Origin: G963704535 sp963704535
GTDB lineage: Bacteria; Chloroflexota; Chloroflexia; Chloroflexales; Roseiflexaceae
Assembly: GCA_963704535.1 (NCBI GenBank)
Contig: OY969916.1
Location: 248,001 to 312,000, forward strand
Reading direction: 5' to 3'
DNA: 64,000 nt
Under the pieces are notes generated by a model. The model had not been told where the DNA came from and searched no databases. It saw only the letters and a program-made list of their open reading frames with translations. A program made the translations under genes and the position numbers. Shown one piece after another: positions 29,996 through 37,800 of the stretch; position 1 is the first letter of the stretch; each line of letters opens with the position of its first letter.

Positions 29996-31411
29996 ATGCG
30001 CTCGCTGACATTGAAACTTACGCTCGCTTTCCTGCTAGTGGGGCTGATCGGGGCGATCCTGGTCGCGCTGATAGTCGGCCAGCGCACCCGGTCGGAGTTC
30101 GATCGCTTTCGCTCCGAACGCGATCAGACAGTGCTTGTAGAGTCCCTGAGCGACTACTATGCGGCGCGCGGCAGTTGGAATGGGGTCGGCGAGATGATCG
30201 GCAGCTCGCCGACCTTCAGCTTCCACAGCCGCAGCATCATGCTGACCAACGCGCGCGGGGCGATTGTGTTCGGCAGAAGAGGCCCCGGCGGGCAGATCGT
30301 GCCGGCGGATGCCCTGAGCCGCGGCAGCCCCATCCAGGTAGACGGCCAGACGGTCGGGTTCGTGTTCTTTGCCACGCCAGGCGAGGGACCAGAGGGCGCC
30401 GCCGGGCGACCGCCCCCCGAAGTTGCCTTTTTGGAGCGGGTGACCTGGGCTGCGGCGATCAGCGCTGGAATCGCGGCGCTGATCGCGCTGCTGCTGGGCA
30501 TCCTCCTCGCACGGACGCTGACCCAGCCGGTGCGTGAGCTGACCGCAGCCACGAAGGCGATGGCACGCGGCAAGCTCGACCAGCGCGTCGCTGTGCGCTC
30601 GCGTGATGAGATCGGCCAGCTCGCGACCTCCTTTAATCAGATGAGCGCCGACCTGGCGCACGCCAGCCAGCTTCGCAAGCAGATGACCGCCGACCTGGCC
30701 CACGACCTGCGCACCCCGCTCAGTATCCTACGCGGCTACACCGAGGGGTTGCAGGATGGGCGGCTCCAGGGCTCGCCGGCGTTGTATAGGATTATGTATG
30801 GCGAGGTCGAACACTTACAGCGCCTGGTCGAGGATCTGCGTGTGCTCTCGCTCGCGGACGCCGGCGAGCTGCCGCTGACCCGGCGCGCGGTCGACCCGGC
30901 CGCGTTGCTGGAGCGCACGGGGCTGGCCTACATCGTCCAGGCCGAGCAGCAGGGCGTCGGGCTGCGCATCGCCACAGCCGAGACTCTGCCATCGGTCTCG
31001 GTCGATACCGATCGCATGACCCAGGTCTTGAACAATCTGGTTTCGAATGCCCTGCGCTACACCGGCCAGGGCGAGATCGTGCTTTCGGCGTCGGCCGACA
31101 GCCGGAAGGTCTATCTGTCGGTCCGGGATACGGGCAGCGGCATCACGCCGGAGGATCTCCCGTTTATCTTCGATCGGTTCTACCGCGCCGACAAATCACG
31201 CTACCGCACCGACAGCGTTGCTTCCGGCCTGGGGCTGGCGATCGCGAAAGCGATCGTGGAGGCGCACGGCGGCGCGATCACGGTGGAATCGGCCCCCGGC
31301 GATGGCACGAACTTCACGATCACGCTGCCGCTGGCGCGCCACCAGGCGGAAAGCGGTGGGAGCGATGCGGATGCGCACAAGCGCACGGCGGTAGGCGCGC
31401 CGATGTCCTAA
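29996..31411 (+). CDS. Sensor histidine kinase
   Basis: A 471-residue membrane kinase. The ATG at 29996 has GGGAGG just upstream; the frame extends into the regulator gene but without a site. Order: helix 1 (LTLAFLLVGLIGAILVALIV), extracytoplasmic sensor of about 120 residues, helix 2 (AISAGIAALIALLLGILLA), HAMP, HisKA with phospho-acceptor His in LAHDLRTPLSIL, then HATPase with N box NNLVSNALRY, G1 DTGSGITPEDLPFIF and G2 GLGLAIAK. Baes/CpxA-like architecture. Partner of the regulator upstream; the signal is unknown. Confidence 0.95.
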   Translation: MRSLTLKLTLAFLLVGLIGAILVALIVGQRTRSEFDRFRSERDQTVLVESLSDYYAARGSWNGVGEMIGSSPTFSFHSRSIMLTNARGAIVFGRRGPGGQIVPADALSRGSPIQVDGQTVGFVFFATPGEGPEGAAGRPPPEVAFLERVTWAAAISAGIAALIALLLGILLARTLTQPVRELTAATKAMARGKLDQRVAVRSRDEIGQLATSFNQMSADLAHASQLRKQMTADLAHDLRTPLSILRGYTEGLQDGRLQGSPALYRIMYGEVEHLQRLVEDLRVLSLADAGELPLTRRAVDPAALLERTGLAYIVQAEQQGVGLRIATAETLPSVSVDTDRMTQVLNNLVSNALRYTGQGEIVLSASADSRKVYLSVRDTGSGITPEDLPFIFDRFYRADKSRYRTDSVASGLGLAIAKAIVEAHGGAITVESAPGDGTNFTITLPLARHQAESGGSDADAHKRTAVGAPMS

Positions 31412-31433
31412 CGACAAGCCGCGTCAGGATACA

Positions 31434-31488
31434 TGAAACGTGATGCGTCATGCGTGAGTTTAATCCACGCATGACGCATCACGTTTCA
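31434..31488. repeat. 23-bp inverted repeat between convergent genes
   Basis: Arms 31434-31456 and 31466-31488 are perfectly complementary (TGAAACGTGATGCGTCATGC...). Loop of nine bases. It lies between the kinase stop and the converging DUF1697 stop and could terminate both. Contains repeated GATGCGTCATGCGT-type words. Confidence 0.8.
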
Positions 31489-31502
31489 CATGTGGGATGG
31501 TT

Positions 31503-32072
31503 TTATTCAGCAGGATATTTGGCAGCAAGCTTTCTGACGGTGGTGACGTTTCGGACCGTCGCCGGCATGCCGATCGTCTTTTCAAGTAGCGCGCCGGAGA
31601 ATGCCAACTCGCTGATCTTTCTGCGAGCTAGCCAGTAGATCTCGCGCTCGTGGACCTGAAAATCGTCAACCACGTTGCGGAAGGTCATCAGTTTTTGCCG
31701 CGCCTCGTCCTTGGGCGGAGCCGGCAGGAATGCGATATACAGAAAGTTGCCTTCCGCGTCGAGTTCAGCGGCTGGGAATGGCCGGTGGCGCGCGATAGCC
31801 GCCAGCTCGGAGGCCGAGCGGATGAAGGTCGCCACTTCGTACCCGAGCGATTGCCGAAGGTGGCGCTCGATCTGCTTTTCAAGCGTTTGCGCCTGCGTGT
31901 CTGGCGGCGTAAAGATGACATTCCCGCTGGCGATGAAGGTCTCGACGTTTGAGAACCCGAGCGCCTCAAAGAGCGTGCGCAGGTGCTCCATCTTGACGGT
32001 ATGACCGCCGACATTGATGGCGCGTAGAAAAGCGATCGAGCGTGGCGTTGTGGTGAGTTCGCGATCCTTCAA
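31503..32072 (-). CDS. DUF1697 family protein
   Basis: A 189-residue cytoplasmic protein of the DUF1697 family: RSIAFLRAINVGGHTVKMEH, then FSNVETFIASGNVIFTPP and a C-terminal TVRNVTTVRKLA are the family's conserved blocks. The start is a TTG at 32072 whose codon overlaps the TGA of the upstream gene, with GGAGG just ahead, so the two are translationally coupled. Molecular function is unknown. Confidence 0.88.
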   Translation of the reverse strand: MKDRELTTTPRSIAFLRAINVGGHTVKMEHLRTLFEALGFSNVETFIASGNVIFTPPDTQAQTLEKQIERHLRQSLGYEVATFIRSASELAAIARHRPFPAAELDAEGNFLYIAFLPAPPKDEARQKLMTFRNVVDDFQVHEREIYWLARRKISELAFSGALLEKTIGMPATVRNVTTVRKLAAKYPAE

Positions 32073-32785
32073 CTCGACCTCCGCGCTAGATTGTCTCGAA
32101 GCTCCACATATTTTGCGAGAAACCGTTGCTCGGCCTGCTTGGGGAACGGAAAACCCTTCGGGCCGACAAACACAAACGGCACGTCGGGATCGCGCACTCC
32201 ATCTTTATAGACCCGCTGATACTCTGCCAGCCACGCGGCGTAGTGCTCAACGAGCTTGCCGGCGTCTTCTTGGAGTTCTTTGGGTATCAGATAGGCGCGT
32301 GAGAGCAGCAAAGCGCGGGTATATTCGTTACTCTGCTTGATGATCTGCTCGGTCGCCTCGTCCCTGACCTTCCATCTGCTGAACGCCTCACGGGTCCTGT
32401 CGAACTGCACTTTTAACGGAGCGAGCAGTTCGAGCAGGATAACTTCGTCTGGTATTTTCTCGGAGCCGCCTAAGACCAAGAGCGCCGCGCCGGCGACTTC
32501 CGGCGTATCTCTGAACGTGATCGCGGCCACGGTGTTGGCGAGTTCGGGCGGGAACTCATTTGTCCTGCGCAAGAACAGTAATATCTGAAGGGCGAGCAGC
32601 CGTTCGTTGATGTTCTCGCTAGCCAGGTGCTTTAAGAGCAGCGCAATGCGGTCGGCATTCCGCTGATTGGCGTCTGCCCGCTCTTTCTGCCGGGTGTACC
32701 AATTGCCGATGATCAGTAGACTGATCGGCACCAGCACGCCGGCGATCGCCGTGACGATCAGTCCAGCTAGTTCAGCGTCTGACAT
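32069..32785 (-). CDS. Membrane-anchored protein of unknown function
   Basis: A 238-residue protein with one N-terminal membrane helix (LIVTAIAGVLVPISLLIIGN W) and a charged, helical cytoplasmic part; ALEs such as LLKHLASENINERLLALQIL LFLRRTN suggest HEAT-like helices. I do not recognise the family. Coupled to the DUF1697 gene, so the pair probably works together. Confidence 0.65.
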   Translation of the reverse strand: MSDAELAGLIVTAIAGVLVPISLLIIGNWYTRQKERADANQRNADRIALLLKHLASENINERLLALQILLFLRRTNEFPPELANTVAAITFRDTPEVAGAALLVLGGSEKIPDEVILLELLAPLKVQFDRTREAFSRWKVRDEATEQIIKQSNEYTRALLLSRAYLIPKELQEDAGKLVEHYAAWLAEYQRVYKDGVRDPDVPFVFVGPKGFPFPKQAEQRFLAKYVELRDNLARRSS

Positions 32786-32805
32786 AGGGCCATCCTGAGA
32801 AACTG

Positions 32806-32895
32806 TCTGAAAGGTTGATTTGTCGCTTATAGTTCTGGGTGGAAAATGGGTTCTTGAGGGGCTGCCCCCTCAAACTCCCCTTTTTCAGACAGTTG
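32806..32895. repeat. REP-like element with AACTGTCTGAAA terminal repeats
   Basis: GAAACTGTCTGAAAGG at the left and CTTTTTCAGACAGTT-type sequence at the right bracket the palindrome TTGAGGGGCTGCCCCCTCAA. A diverged, reversed relative of the MITE-like elements at 22.4 and 43.4 kb. Confidence 0.75.
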
Positions 32896-32976
32896 GCGAT
32901 GGCAACGATTATAGCTTGGAGTGCAGGTCTTGCCAAGCAGATATCGGGGCGCCTATTATGGAAAACGACGCAGATT

Positions 32977-33011
32977 AAGAGCGGCGGACAAGATACTTGT
33001 CCGCCGCTCTT
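32977..33011 (-). terminator. 16-bp hairpin after the secreted GTLTQAQADA-repeat protein
   Basis: AAGAGCGGCGGACAAG (32977-32992) and its complement (32996-33011), three-base loop. It lies about 60 bases past the stop of the minus-strand gene; only a short T/A-rich tail follows, so efficiency is uncertain. Confidence 0.6.
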
Positions 33012-33073
33012 GATCTCTATGTCGTCAGCCGCGCCCATCCGACTGCGCGATATCTCCTTTCGAGCGCTTCACC

Positions 33074-33790
33074 TTAGATCTCAGGAACCGTGGCGGGCGC
33101 CTGTGGCGCCGCAGGCGCGCCCGGCCGGATGCGGTTGCCCGGCCCGTGGCCGTGCGGCGTGAACAGGGTGGTGCCCTGCTGCTGGATCTGGGCGTAGATC
33201 GCGTCGGCCTGGGCCTGGGTCAGGGTGCCGGCGGTGACCTGCTGATCCAGCTGGGTCTTGGCGGCGGCCAGGGCGGCGCTGGTGACGGCCTGCTCGGTGG
33301 TGCCGTGGGCCTGGGCGAGCTGGGCCAGCGTCTGGCCGCTGCGGAGTTGGGTTTTCAGCTCATCGGTGGTGATGTTGAGGGCCTTGGCGGCCGCGTCGAC
33401 CATGGCTTGCCTGACGCCATCCTGCCTGGGTCCGCCGTGCGGCCCGCCGCGACCACCGAAGAGTGCGCCCAGGTCGCCGGCTTGGATGCGGGCTTTGAGC
33501 GCGTCGGCCTGGGCCTGCGTGAGCGTGCCCTGCTGGACCGCTTCGTCGGCGGTGCTGGTTCCCGCGCTGGTGATGGCGTTGTCGAGCGCCGAGCGCTGGA
33601 TGTTCAGCGCCCCGGCCAGCTTATCCAGGAAGCTGTTCCAGAGGGCGCCGCCCGGCGTAGACGACTGGGTTTGGGCGGATGGCTGGGTTTGCGCGCTGGC
33701 AGTGGTGCCGCGCAGGGCCGGGCCGAACATGATGCCGAGCGCGAGCCCGGCTACCAGCGCGGCTGTGATGACGATCGATCTCCGTTGCAT
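33074..33790 (-). CDS. Secreted protein with GTLTQAQADA repeats
   Basis: A 238-residue exported protein. The ATG at 33790 follows AAGGAG. Signal peptide: IVITAALVAGLALGIMFGPA with cleavage near ASAQ. The mature part repeats a helical unit: LAGALNIQRSALDNAITSAG / GTLTQAQADALKARIQAG and AAKALNITTDELKTQLRSGQ / GTLTQAQADAIYAQIQQQG, plus a His/Gly/Pro-rich linker and tail. This resembles a widespread but uncharacterised actinobacterial/Chloroflexota secreted helical-repeat family. Its promoter (33871-33904) matches those of the MacA-type exporter and the two-component operon, so it is a likely regulon member and perhaps an envelope stress protein. Confidence 0.75.
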   Translation of the reverse strand: MQRRSIVITAALVAGLALGIMFGPALRGTTASAQTQPSAQTQSSTPGGALWNSFLDKLAGALNIQRSALDNAITSAGTSTADEAVQQGTLTQAQADALKARIQAGDLGALFGGRGGPHGGPRQDGVRQAMVDAAAKALNITTDELKTQLRSGQTLAQLAQAHGTTEQAVTSAALAAAKTQLDQQVTAGTLTQAQADAIYAQIQQQGTTLFTPHGHGPGNRIRPGAPAAPQAPATVPEI

Positions 33791-33870
33791 TACTTGTACT
33801 CCTTTGTCTTGCAAACGTCCGAACTTCGCGCCGCCGTATCGGTTTGGATGTATATCGGCGACTTGATGTA

Positions 33871-33904
33871 AGGATACCCGCATGATGTTTAGAAAATATT
33901 TAGA
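33871..33904 (-). promoter_or_regulatory. Promoter with OmpR-type direct repeats, ahead of the secreted repeat protein
   Basis: On the minus strand, TCTAAA (33904-33899) and TCTAAA (33893-33888) are 11 bp apart, then 11 bases to TATCCT (33876-33871). Identical geometry to the site at 28365-28398, with both half-sites perfect. Confidence 0.7.
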
Positions 33905-33961
33905 AGTGATAGGGAAGCTATGTAGATTCGCTGGCGCGTCTATAGCATTCCTATCAGGGCT

Positions 33962-34012
33962 GTAAAGTGGAAAGGGGTTTTTGTGGGGGCTTCCCCCACA
34001 CCCCCTTTTACA
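33962..34012. repeat. REP-like palindrome variant
   Basis: TGTAAA at the left and TTTTACA at the right bracket TGTGGGGGCTTCCCCCACA. Related in style to the 84-bp tandem unit at 36.0 kb (GTGGGGAGCAGCCCCCAC). Confidence 0.75.
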
Positions 34013-34137
34013 ACTCATTTAGGAACGCTATATATCGTCGTTGAGTCCATTCCGTCTCAGTTTTGTAACCCTTGAAACGGCTCCGATTGTATATAATACA
34101 ATCCAGTGCCCGAGACCCGCATACGGGCCTGACATCT

Positions 34138-34193
34138 ACAACGTGGGGGGGGGAAGACTGAGGGGGACTGCCCCCTCAAACCCCCTTTTTCCA
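34138..34193. repeat. REP-like palindrome ahead of the response regulator
   Basis: CTACAACGTGGGGGGGGAAG followed by ACTGAGGGGGACTGCCCCCTC and AAACCCCCTTTTT. Same orientation and flanks as the copies at 48.5 and 56.8 kb; ends 18 bases before the GTG start of the next gene. Confidence 0.85.
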
Positions 34194-34211
34194 GAATTGA
34201 AGAGGCAACCC

Positions 34212-34643
34212 GTGGAGATATCTCGGCAGATTGATCTCAAAGACGTCAGCGTGGTCGTGATCGAAGACAATGCCGATAATCTGTTCATTGCGATGGATCT
34301 GCTACGCGAGGAAGTGGGCGTGAAGTATTGCAATGGGCGGGCGTCGGGCCGGCAGTTCTTCAAGTTGCTCGAAAGCAATCCGAAGCTGAAGCTCGATCTG
34401 ATTCTGCTGGATATCCAGATTCCCTACGAAGACGGGTACACGGTGTTACAGCATATTCGCGCGACCCCGGCCCTACAGGATGCCAAGGTGGTGGCCTTTA
34501 CCGCCAATGTGCTGCCACAGGACTTGGCGCGGGCGCGGGCGGCCGGCTTCGATGGGTTCATCGGCAAGCCGATCAAGGCCGATCGTTTCCCCGTGCAGAT
34601 CACCCGCATTCTCAACGGCGAAGCGGTCTGGGAGGCGCGGTAA
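34212..34643 (+). CDS. Stand-alone response-regulator receiver protein
   Basis: A 143-residue single-domain receiver starting at a GTG with GAGG upstream (VEISRQIDLKDVSVVVIEDN). Acidic pair ED, phospho-acceptor Asp in LILLDIQIPYEDGY, Thr in VAFTANV and Lys in FIGKPIK are intact. It has no output domain, so it acts through protein contacts, like CheY or Spo0F-type relays. No kinase is adjacent. The open frame extends upstream through the REP element but without start signals. Confidence 0.88.
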   Translation: MEISRQIDLKDVSVVVIEDNADNLFIAMDLLREEVGVKYCNGRASGRQFFKLLESNPKLKLDLILLDIQIPYEDGYTVLQHIRATPALQDAKVVAFTANVLPQDLARARAAGFDGFIGKPIKADRFPVQITRILNGEAVWEAR

Positions 34644-34664
34644 CGGTGTTGGGTCCAGGCCGCG

Positions 34665-35618
34665 TCATAGCGTGAGCCACTGCTGCGCTTGGGTGGGGGT
34701 GAGGTTGCCCCCGCACAGGATGGTGCCGACCAACTGCCCCCGGAAGCGCTCACCGTAGATCAGCAGGGCCGCCAGGCCCGCCGCGCCCGACGGCTCGACC
34801 ACCAGCCCAAGCTCGGCGTGGGCCAGCTGCATGGCCGCCAGGAGCGCGGCATCCTCCACCAGCATAATGTCGTCCACGAGCCCGGCAAGATCCTCCAACG
34901 CTTCCGGCACCGGCACCCGCACCGCGATGCCATCGGCGATCGTCTCCACACGCTCCAGCACCTCCATCCGCCCTAGCCGCCACGAGCGCTCCATAGCTGG
35001 CGCGCCGCTGGCGCAGACCCCGATCATGCGAGTGGCCGGCTGATGGGCCTTGACCCAGCGGGCCACGCCGGCTAGCAGTGCGCCATTGCCCAGCGGCACC
35101 AGGAGGGCGTCGAACGGCTCCGGCCAGCGCAGCAGCTCGACGCCGATCGTGCCAGCGCCCTCGGCCGTGGCCGCGTCGCGGCTGTCCTCGACAAACTGGG
35201 CGCCGGTCGCTTCGGCGTAGGCTTTGGCGGCCAGCTTGGCGGCGTCGAAGTCGGCGCCAGCGAGCCGGACGTCGGCGCCGAGGGCGCGCATCCGCTCGAT
35301 CTTGAAGGGATTGGCAGTGGTGGCGGCGAAGACCGTGAGCGCGAGCCCGCGCTTGCGCGCGGCGAAGGCCATGCCCTGGCCGAAGTTGCCGGCGCTGGCG
35401 CACACCAGCGCCGGCCGCCCCTCCAGCGACGCGGCCAGGTACTCGGCGCCGCGCCCTTTGAACGAGCGGATCGGGTTGACGGTCTCGACCTTGACGACCA
35501 GGCGGCAGCCGAGCTGGGCGCCCAGGGACTCGGCCAGGAACTGCGGGGTGTCGAGGAACAGCGGGTCGATCGCCGTGGCGGCCTGCGCGATCCGGTCGAG
35601 GGAGAGGCGATGAGTCAT
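34665..35618 (-). CDS. PLP-dependent threonine/serine dehydratase-like enzyme
   Basis: A 317-residue fold-type II PLP enzyme. The ATG at 35618 follows GAAGGAG. The PLP lysine is in IRSFKGRGAEYLA; the substrate loop is SAGNFGQGMAFAAR, and the PLP phosphate loop is GNGALLAG. No C-terminal ACT regulatory domain, so it resembles catabolic threonine dehydratase or serine racemase rather than biosynthetic IlvA. Reaction: deamination or racemisation of a hydroxy amino acid; the exact substrate cannot be told. Divergent region upstream of it. Confidence 0.88.
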   Translation of the reverse strand: MTHRLSLDRIAQAATAIDPLFLDTPQFLAESLGAQLGCRLVVKVETVNPIRSFKGRGAEYLAASLEGRPALVCASAGNFGQGMAFAARKRGLALTVFAATTANPFKIERMRALGADVRLAGADFDAAKLAAKAYAEATGAQFVEDSRDAATAEGAGTIGVELLRWPEPFDALLVPLGNGALLAGVARWVKAHQPATRMIGVCASGAPAMERSWRLGRMEVLERVETIADGIAVRVPVPEALEDLAGLVDDIMLVEDAALLAAMQLAHAELGLVVEPSGAAGLAALLIYGERFRGQLVGTILCGGNLTPTQAQQWLTL

Positions 35619-36046
35619 GGATGCTCCTTCATGTACGATCTGCGATCGGAAGAGTTCTGGGTGGATGGGCCGAGTATACGGGCGGGCCCGCGCAACGTCA
35701 AGACCGGGCGCCTGTTGCACCCACCGCACCCGCCGGGGTCGGGCACAGGAGGGGAATCTGTGATATACTGTAGCCGAACGTATCCACGCCTTGTTCCCTG
35801 TGCTTATCGGGCTATAGGCTCGGTCACATCACTTGGCGCCTGATTGCGGTCAAGCGGTTCGTGATAGGAAAGGACCCTTGATGCAACACAGGAATATCCT
35901 CCTGGCTTTCGATGCCGACATCCCCGGCGCCGAGGTCATCACCCGGCCACGCCTGATCAGGCCCACTCCACGTGATGATCAGCATGTGTGCGTCGATCAC
36001 GCTCGTCGCCCGCCGCGCGATATGATATCCTGCGTACGCTCCCGAT
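35619..36046. other. Intergenic region with a doubtful short frame
   Basis: A TATACT hexamer lies at 35764-35769 without a good -35. A frame starting at 35881 (MQHRNILLAFDADIPGAEVI) runs into the tandem repeat and has no recognisable family; I read it as a relic at best. Confidence 0.35.
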
Positions 36047-36297
36047 ATAGCAATCCGATCGGATTTGAAAAGTGGGAGGAGTTTTTCTGTGGGGAGCAGC
36101 CCCCACGCCCCCGTTTTTTGTTTACAAATCATAGCAATCCGATCGGATTTGAAAAGTGGGAGGAGTTTTTCTGTGGGGAGCAGCCCCCACGCCCCCGTTT
36201 TTTGTTTACAAATCATAGCAATCCGATCGGATTTTAAAGTGGGAGGAGTTTTTCTGTGGGGAGCAGCCCCCACGCCCCCGTTTTTGTTTACAAATCA
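36047..36297. repeat. Three tandem copies of an 84-bp unit
   Basis: Units begin at 36047, 36131 and 36215, each starting ATAGCAATCCGATCGGATT and containing GTGGGGAGCAGCCCCCAC then CGTTTTTTGTTTACAAATCA. The first two are identical; the third has small deletions. Each holds two palindromes (ATCCGATCGGAT and the GTGGGG hairpin) followed by a T-run, so each could terminate transcription. It ends 27 bases before the RRM gene. Confidence 0.92.
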
Positions 36298-36323
36298 AAG
36301 AGGAAGCACGCCAAGGAGCGCAT

Positions 36324-36614
36324 ATGAATCTCTACGTGGGCAATTTGTCACAACAGACGACCGAGGATGAGCTGGAGCAGGCGTTTGTCCCATTTGGACA
36401 GGTGCGCTCGGTCACGATTGTTAAGGATAGTTTCAACGGTGAGTCGCGTGGGTTTGGCTTTGTCGAGATGCCGGTTCAGGCGGAAGCACTGGCGGCGATC
36501 TCCGGTCTGGCGGGGAAAGAAGTCGGAGGCCGCCTCGTGAGTGTCAATGAGGCGCGCCCGCGCAATGTCGATCGACGGAGAGGCGGAAGAAATGGCGGGG
36601 GACATCGTTTCTGA
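36324..36614 (+). CDS. RRM-type RNA-binding protein
   Basis: A 96-residue single-RRM protein like the cyanobacterial cold-inducible Rbp family. ATG at 36324 follows CAAGGAG. RNP2 is NLYVGNLS and RNP1 is SRGFGFVEM; the C-terminal tail is Arg/Gly-rich (RRRGGRNGGGHRF). Binds single-stranded RNA in the cytosol, probably as a cold-shock RNA chaperone. First of five consecutive small plus-strand genes. Confidence 0.95.
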   Translation: MNLYVGNLSQQTTEDELEQAFVPFGQVRSVTIVKDSFNGESRGFGFVEMPVQAEALAAISGLAGKEVGGRLVSVNEARPRNVDRRRGGRNGGGHRF

Positions 36615-36647
36615 TCGGCGCACATCATATAGAGAGCGAGCAGGAAT

Positions 36648-36899
36648 ATGAAAACAGACCCAATGACTGCCAACAAGATCCTTCCGGAACGAAAGCCTCA
36701 TCTCGATGTCGTCCGGCTGGGCGACGGGCGTTATTGTGTCCAGTTCGTGAAAGACGGTGCGGTCCCACGCACAAGCTACACCGAAGATGCGGCCGCGGTT
36801 GTGCAGCAGGCCAAGCGGGCCGGGAATATTCCTGTACGCACGATCGATGCGGAGCTGCGGCGCATCTGCCGCGACCAACTGGTGGAACTCATCTCATAA
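36648..36899 (+). CDS. Small protein of unknown function (83 aa)
   Basis: ATG at 36648 behind GAGCAGG. Reads VVRLGDGRYCVQFVKDGAVP RTSYTEDAAAVVQQAKRAG, an alternation of strands and helices suggesting a small alpha/beta fold. No family recognised. The next gene starts 20 bases downstream, so they are probably co-transcribed. Confidence 0.6.
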   Translation: MKTDPMTANKILPERKPHLDVVRLGDGRYCVQFVKDGAVPRTSYTEDAAAVVQQAKRAGNIPVRTIDAELRRICRDQLVELIS

Positions 36900-36919
36900 C
36901 GATCCGAAGGGCACATACC

Positions 36920-37216
36920 ATGAGCACTCTTTTCCTCAGTACGTCGGGCGAGCTATGCCTGACTCTGCGCGGCGCGGACGAGAACCGCATTCTTACAACC
37001 TTGCGGCGCTGGCCCCATTGGCGGCGTGTCGATATCGAGCGCGACCCTGTGAACGCCGAGGTCTGCCTTGCGGTGACGCTGGTCACCGACCCGGTCTATG
37101 AGTCGACTGTCCGTTCGATTCTGAAACGGAGCTTTAATATGACATTCCCGGAAGCGGGCGGCACCATTGACCTGGCTCCGGAGGCTCCCACGCCGTCGCG
37201 CCGGCGCGGTCGGTAG
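36920..37216 (+). CDS. Small protein of unknown function (98 aa)
   Basis: ATG at 36920, with AAGGGC upstream. Begins MSTLFLSTSGELCLTLRGAD and ends in a basic tail (PSRRRGR), which may bind nucleic acid. No family recognised. Confidence 0.55.
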   Translation: MSTLFLSTSGELCLTLRGADENRILTTLRRWPHWRRVDIERDPVNAEVCLAVTLVTDPVYESTVRSILKRSFNMTFPEAGGTIDLAPEAPTPSRRRGR

Positions 37217-37279
37217 CCGGCCATTGGAGGTACCTGAGTTGCCAAGGGATGCCGGCAGCACATCGAGCGAGGGCGACGA

Positions 37280-37480
37280 ATGAGCGATACAGAACGCCCC
37301 GGCCGCCAGCTCTTGCGTGAGCTACAGGATGTCGAGGAGCGCTACGATCTGACCAAGGAAGCGCTCTCGGCCGATGATATGTTTGCCCTCTGGTCCACGC
37401 TGTGGCGCTTTTCGGAGAAGGTGATCGCCGGCCATCGACGATTGAAGTCGGCCGAGCGCAAGCGCCGGCGAACGAGTTGA
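37280..37480 (+). CDS. Small helical basic protein (66 aa)
   Basis: ATG at 37280 with GAGGGCG upstream. Predicted helical (RQLLRELQDVEERYDLTKEA) with a Lys/Arg-rich C-terminus (KSAERKRRRTS). No family recognised. Confidence 0.5.
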   Translation: MSDTERPGRQLLRELQDVEERYDLTKEALSADDMFALWSTLWRFSEKVIAGHRRLKSAERKRRRTS

Positions 37481-37538
37481 GCGCTGGACCGGCCCCTTGG
37501 CGGCGTCCTGATGCGGTCATGCGGTGAGGGAGAGCTTA

Positions 37539-37796
37539 ATGCGATTGGTGAAAATCAGCGAACGCCAATATATCAATGTCGATGCGATCACCGATGTGTA
37601 CATCAGTGAGAGCCACACCATTATCAGGTTTACGGCGCCTGACTTTAACGAAAACTTTGCGGGGATGCCCACTCAGGCGCACCGGATCGAAATAAGCGGC
37701 GAGGCCGAGGAGTACTTCCGGCGTTGGCTCGAAACGAATAGCGAGGATGCGACCAAGCGGCGGCGCCATTTTCAGCAGGAAACACCTTCCGAGTAA
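37539..37796 (+). CDS. Small protein of unknown function (85 aa)
   Basis: ATG at 37539 with GAGGGAGAG upstream; an ATG five codons earlier overlaps that site. MRLVKISERQYINVDAITDV followed by HRIEISGEAEEYFRRWLE suggests a strand-rich domain with a C-terminal helix. No family recognised. Ends 4 bases before the NRPS start codon, so the NRPS may be translated from the same transcript. Confidence 0.55.
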   Translation: MRLVKISERQYINVDAITDVYISESHTIIRFTAPDFNENFAGMPTQAHRIEISGEAEEYFRRWLETNSEDATKRRRHFQQETPSE

Positions 37797-37800
37797 CTGC

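Noticed and set aside
35833..36237. A 134-codon frame running into the 84-bp tandem repeat
   Set aside because: Most of its length translates repeat units; the unique N-terminal part has no recognisable family and weak start signals.
36047..36297. Possible CRISPR array
   Set aside because: Units are contiguous 84-bp copies with no variable spacers and no cas genes nearby.
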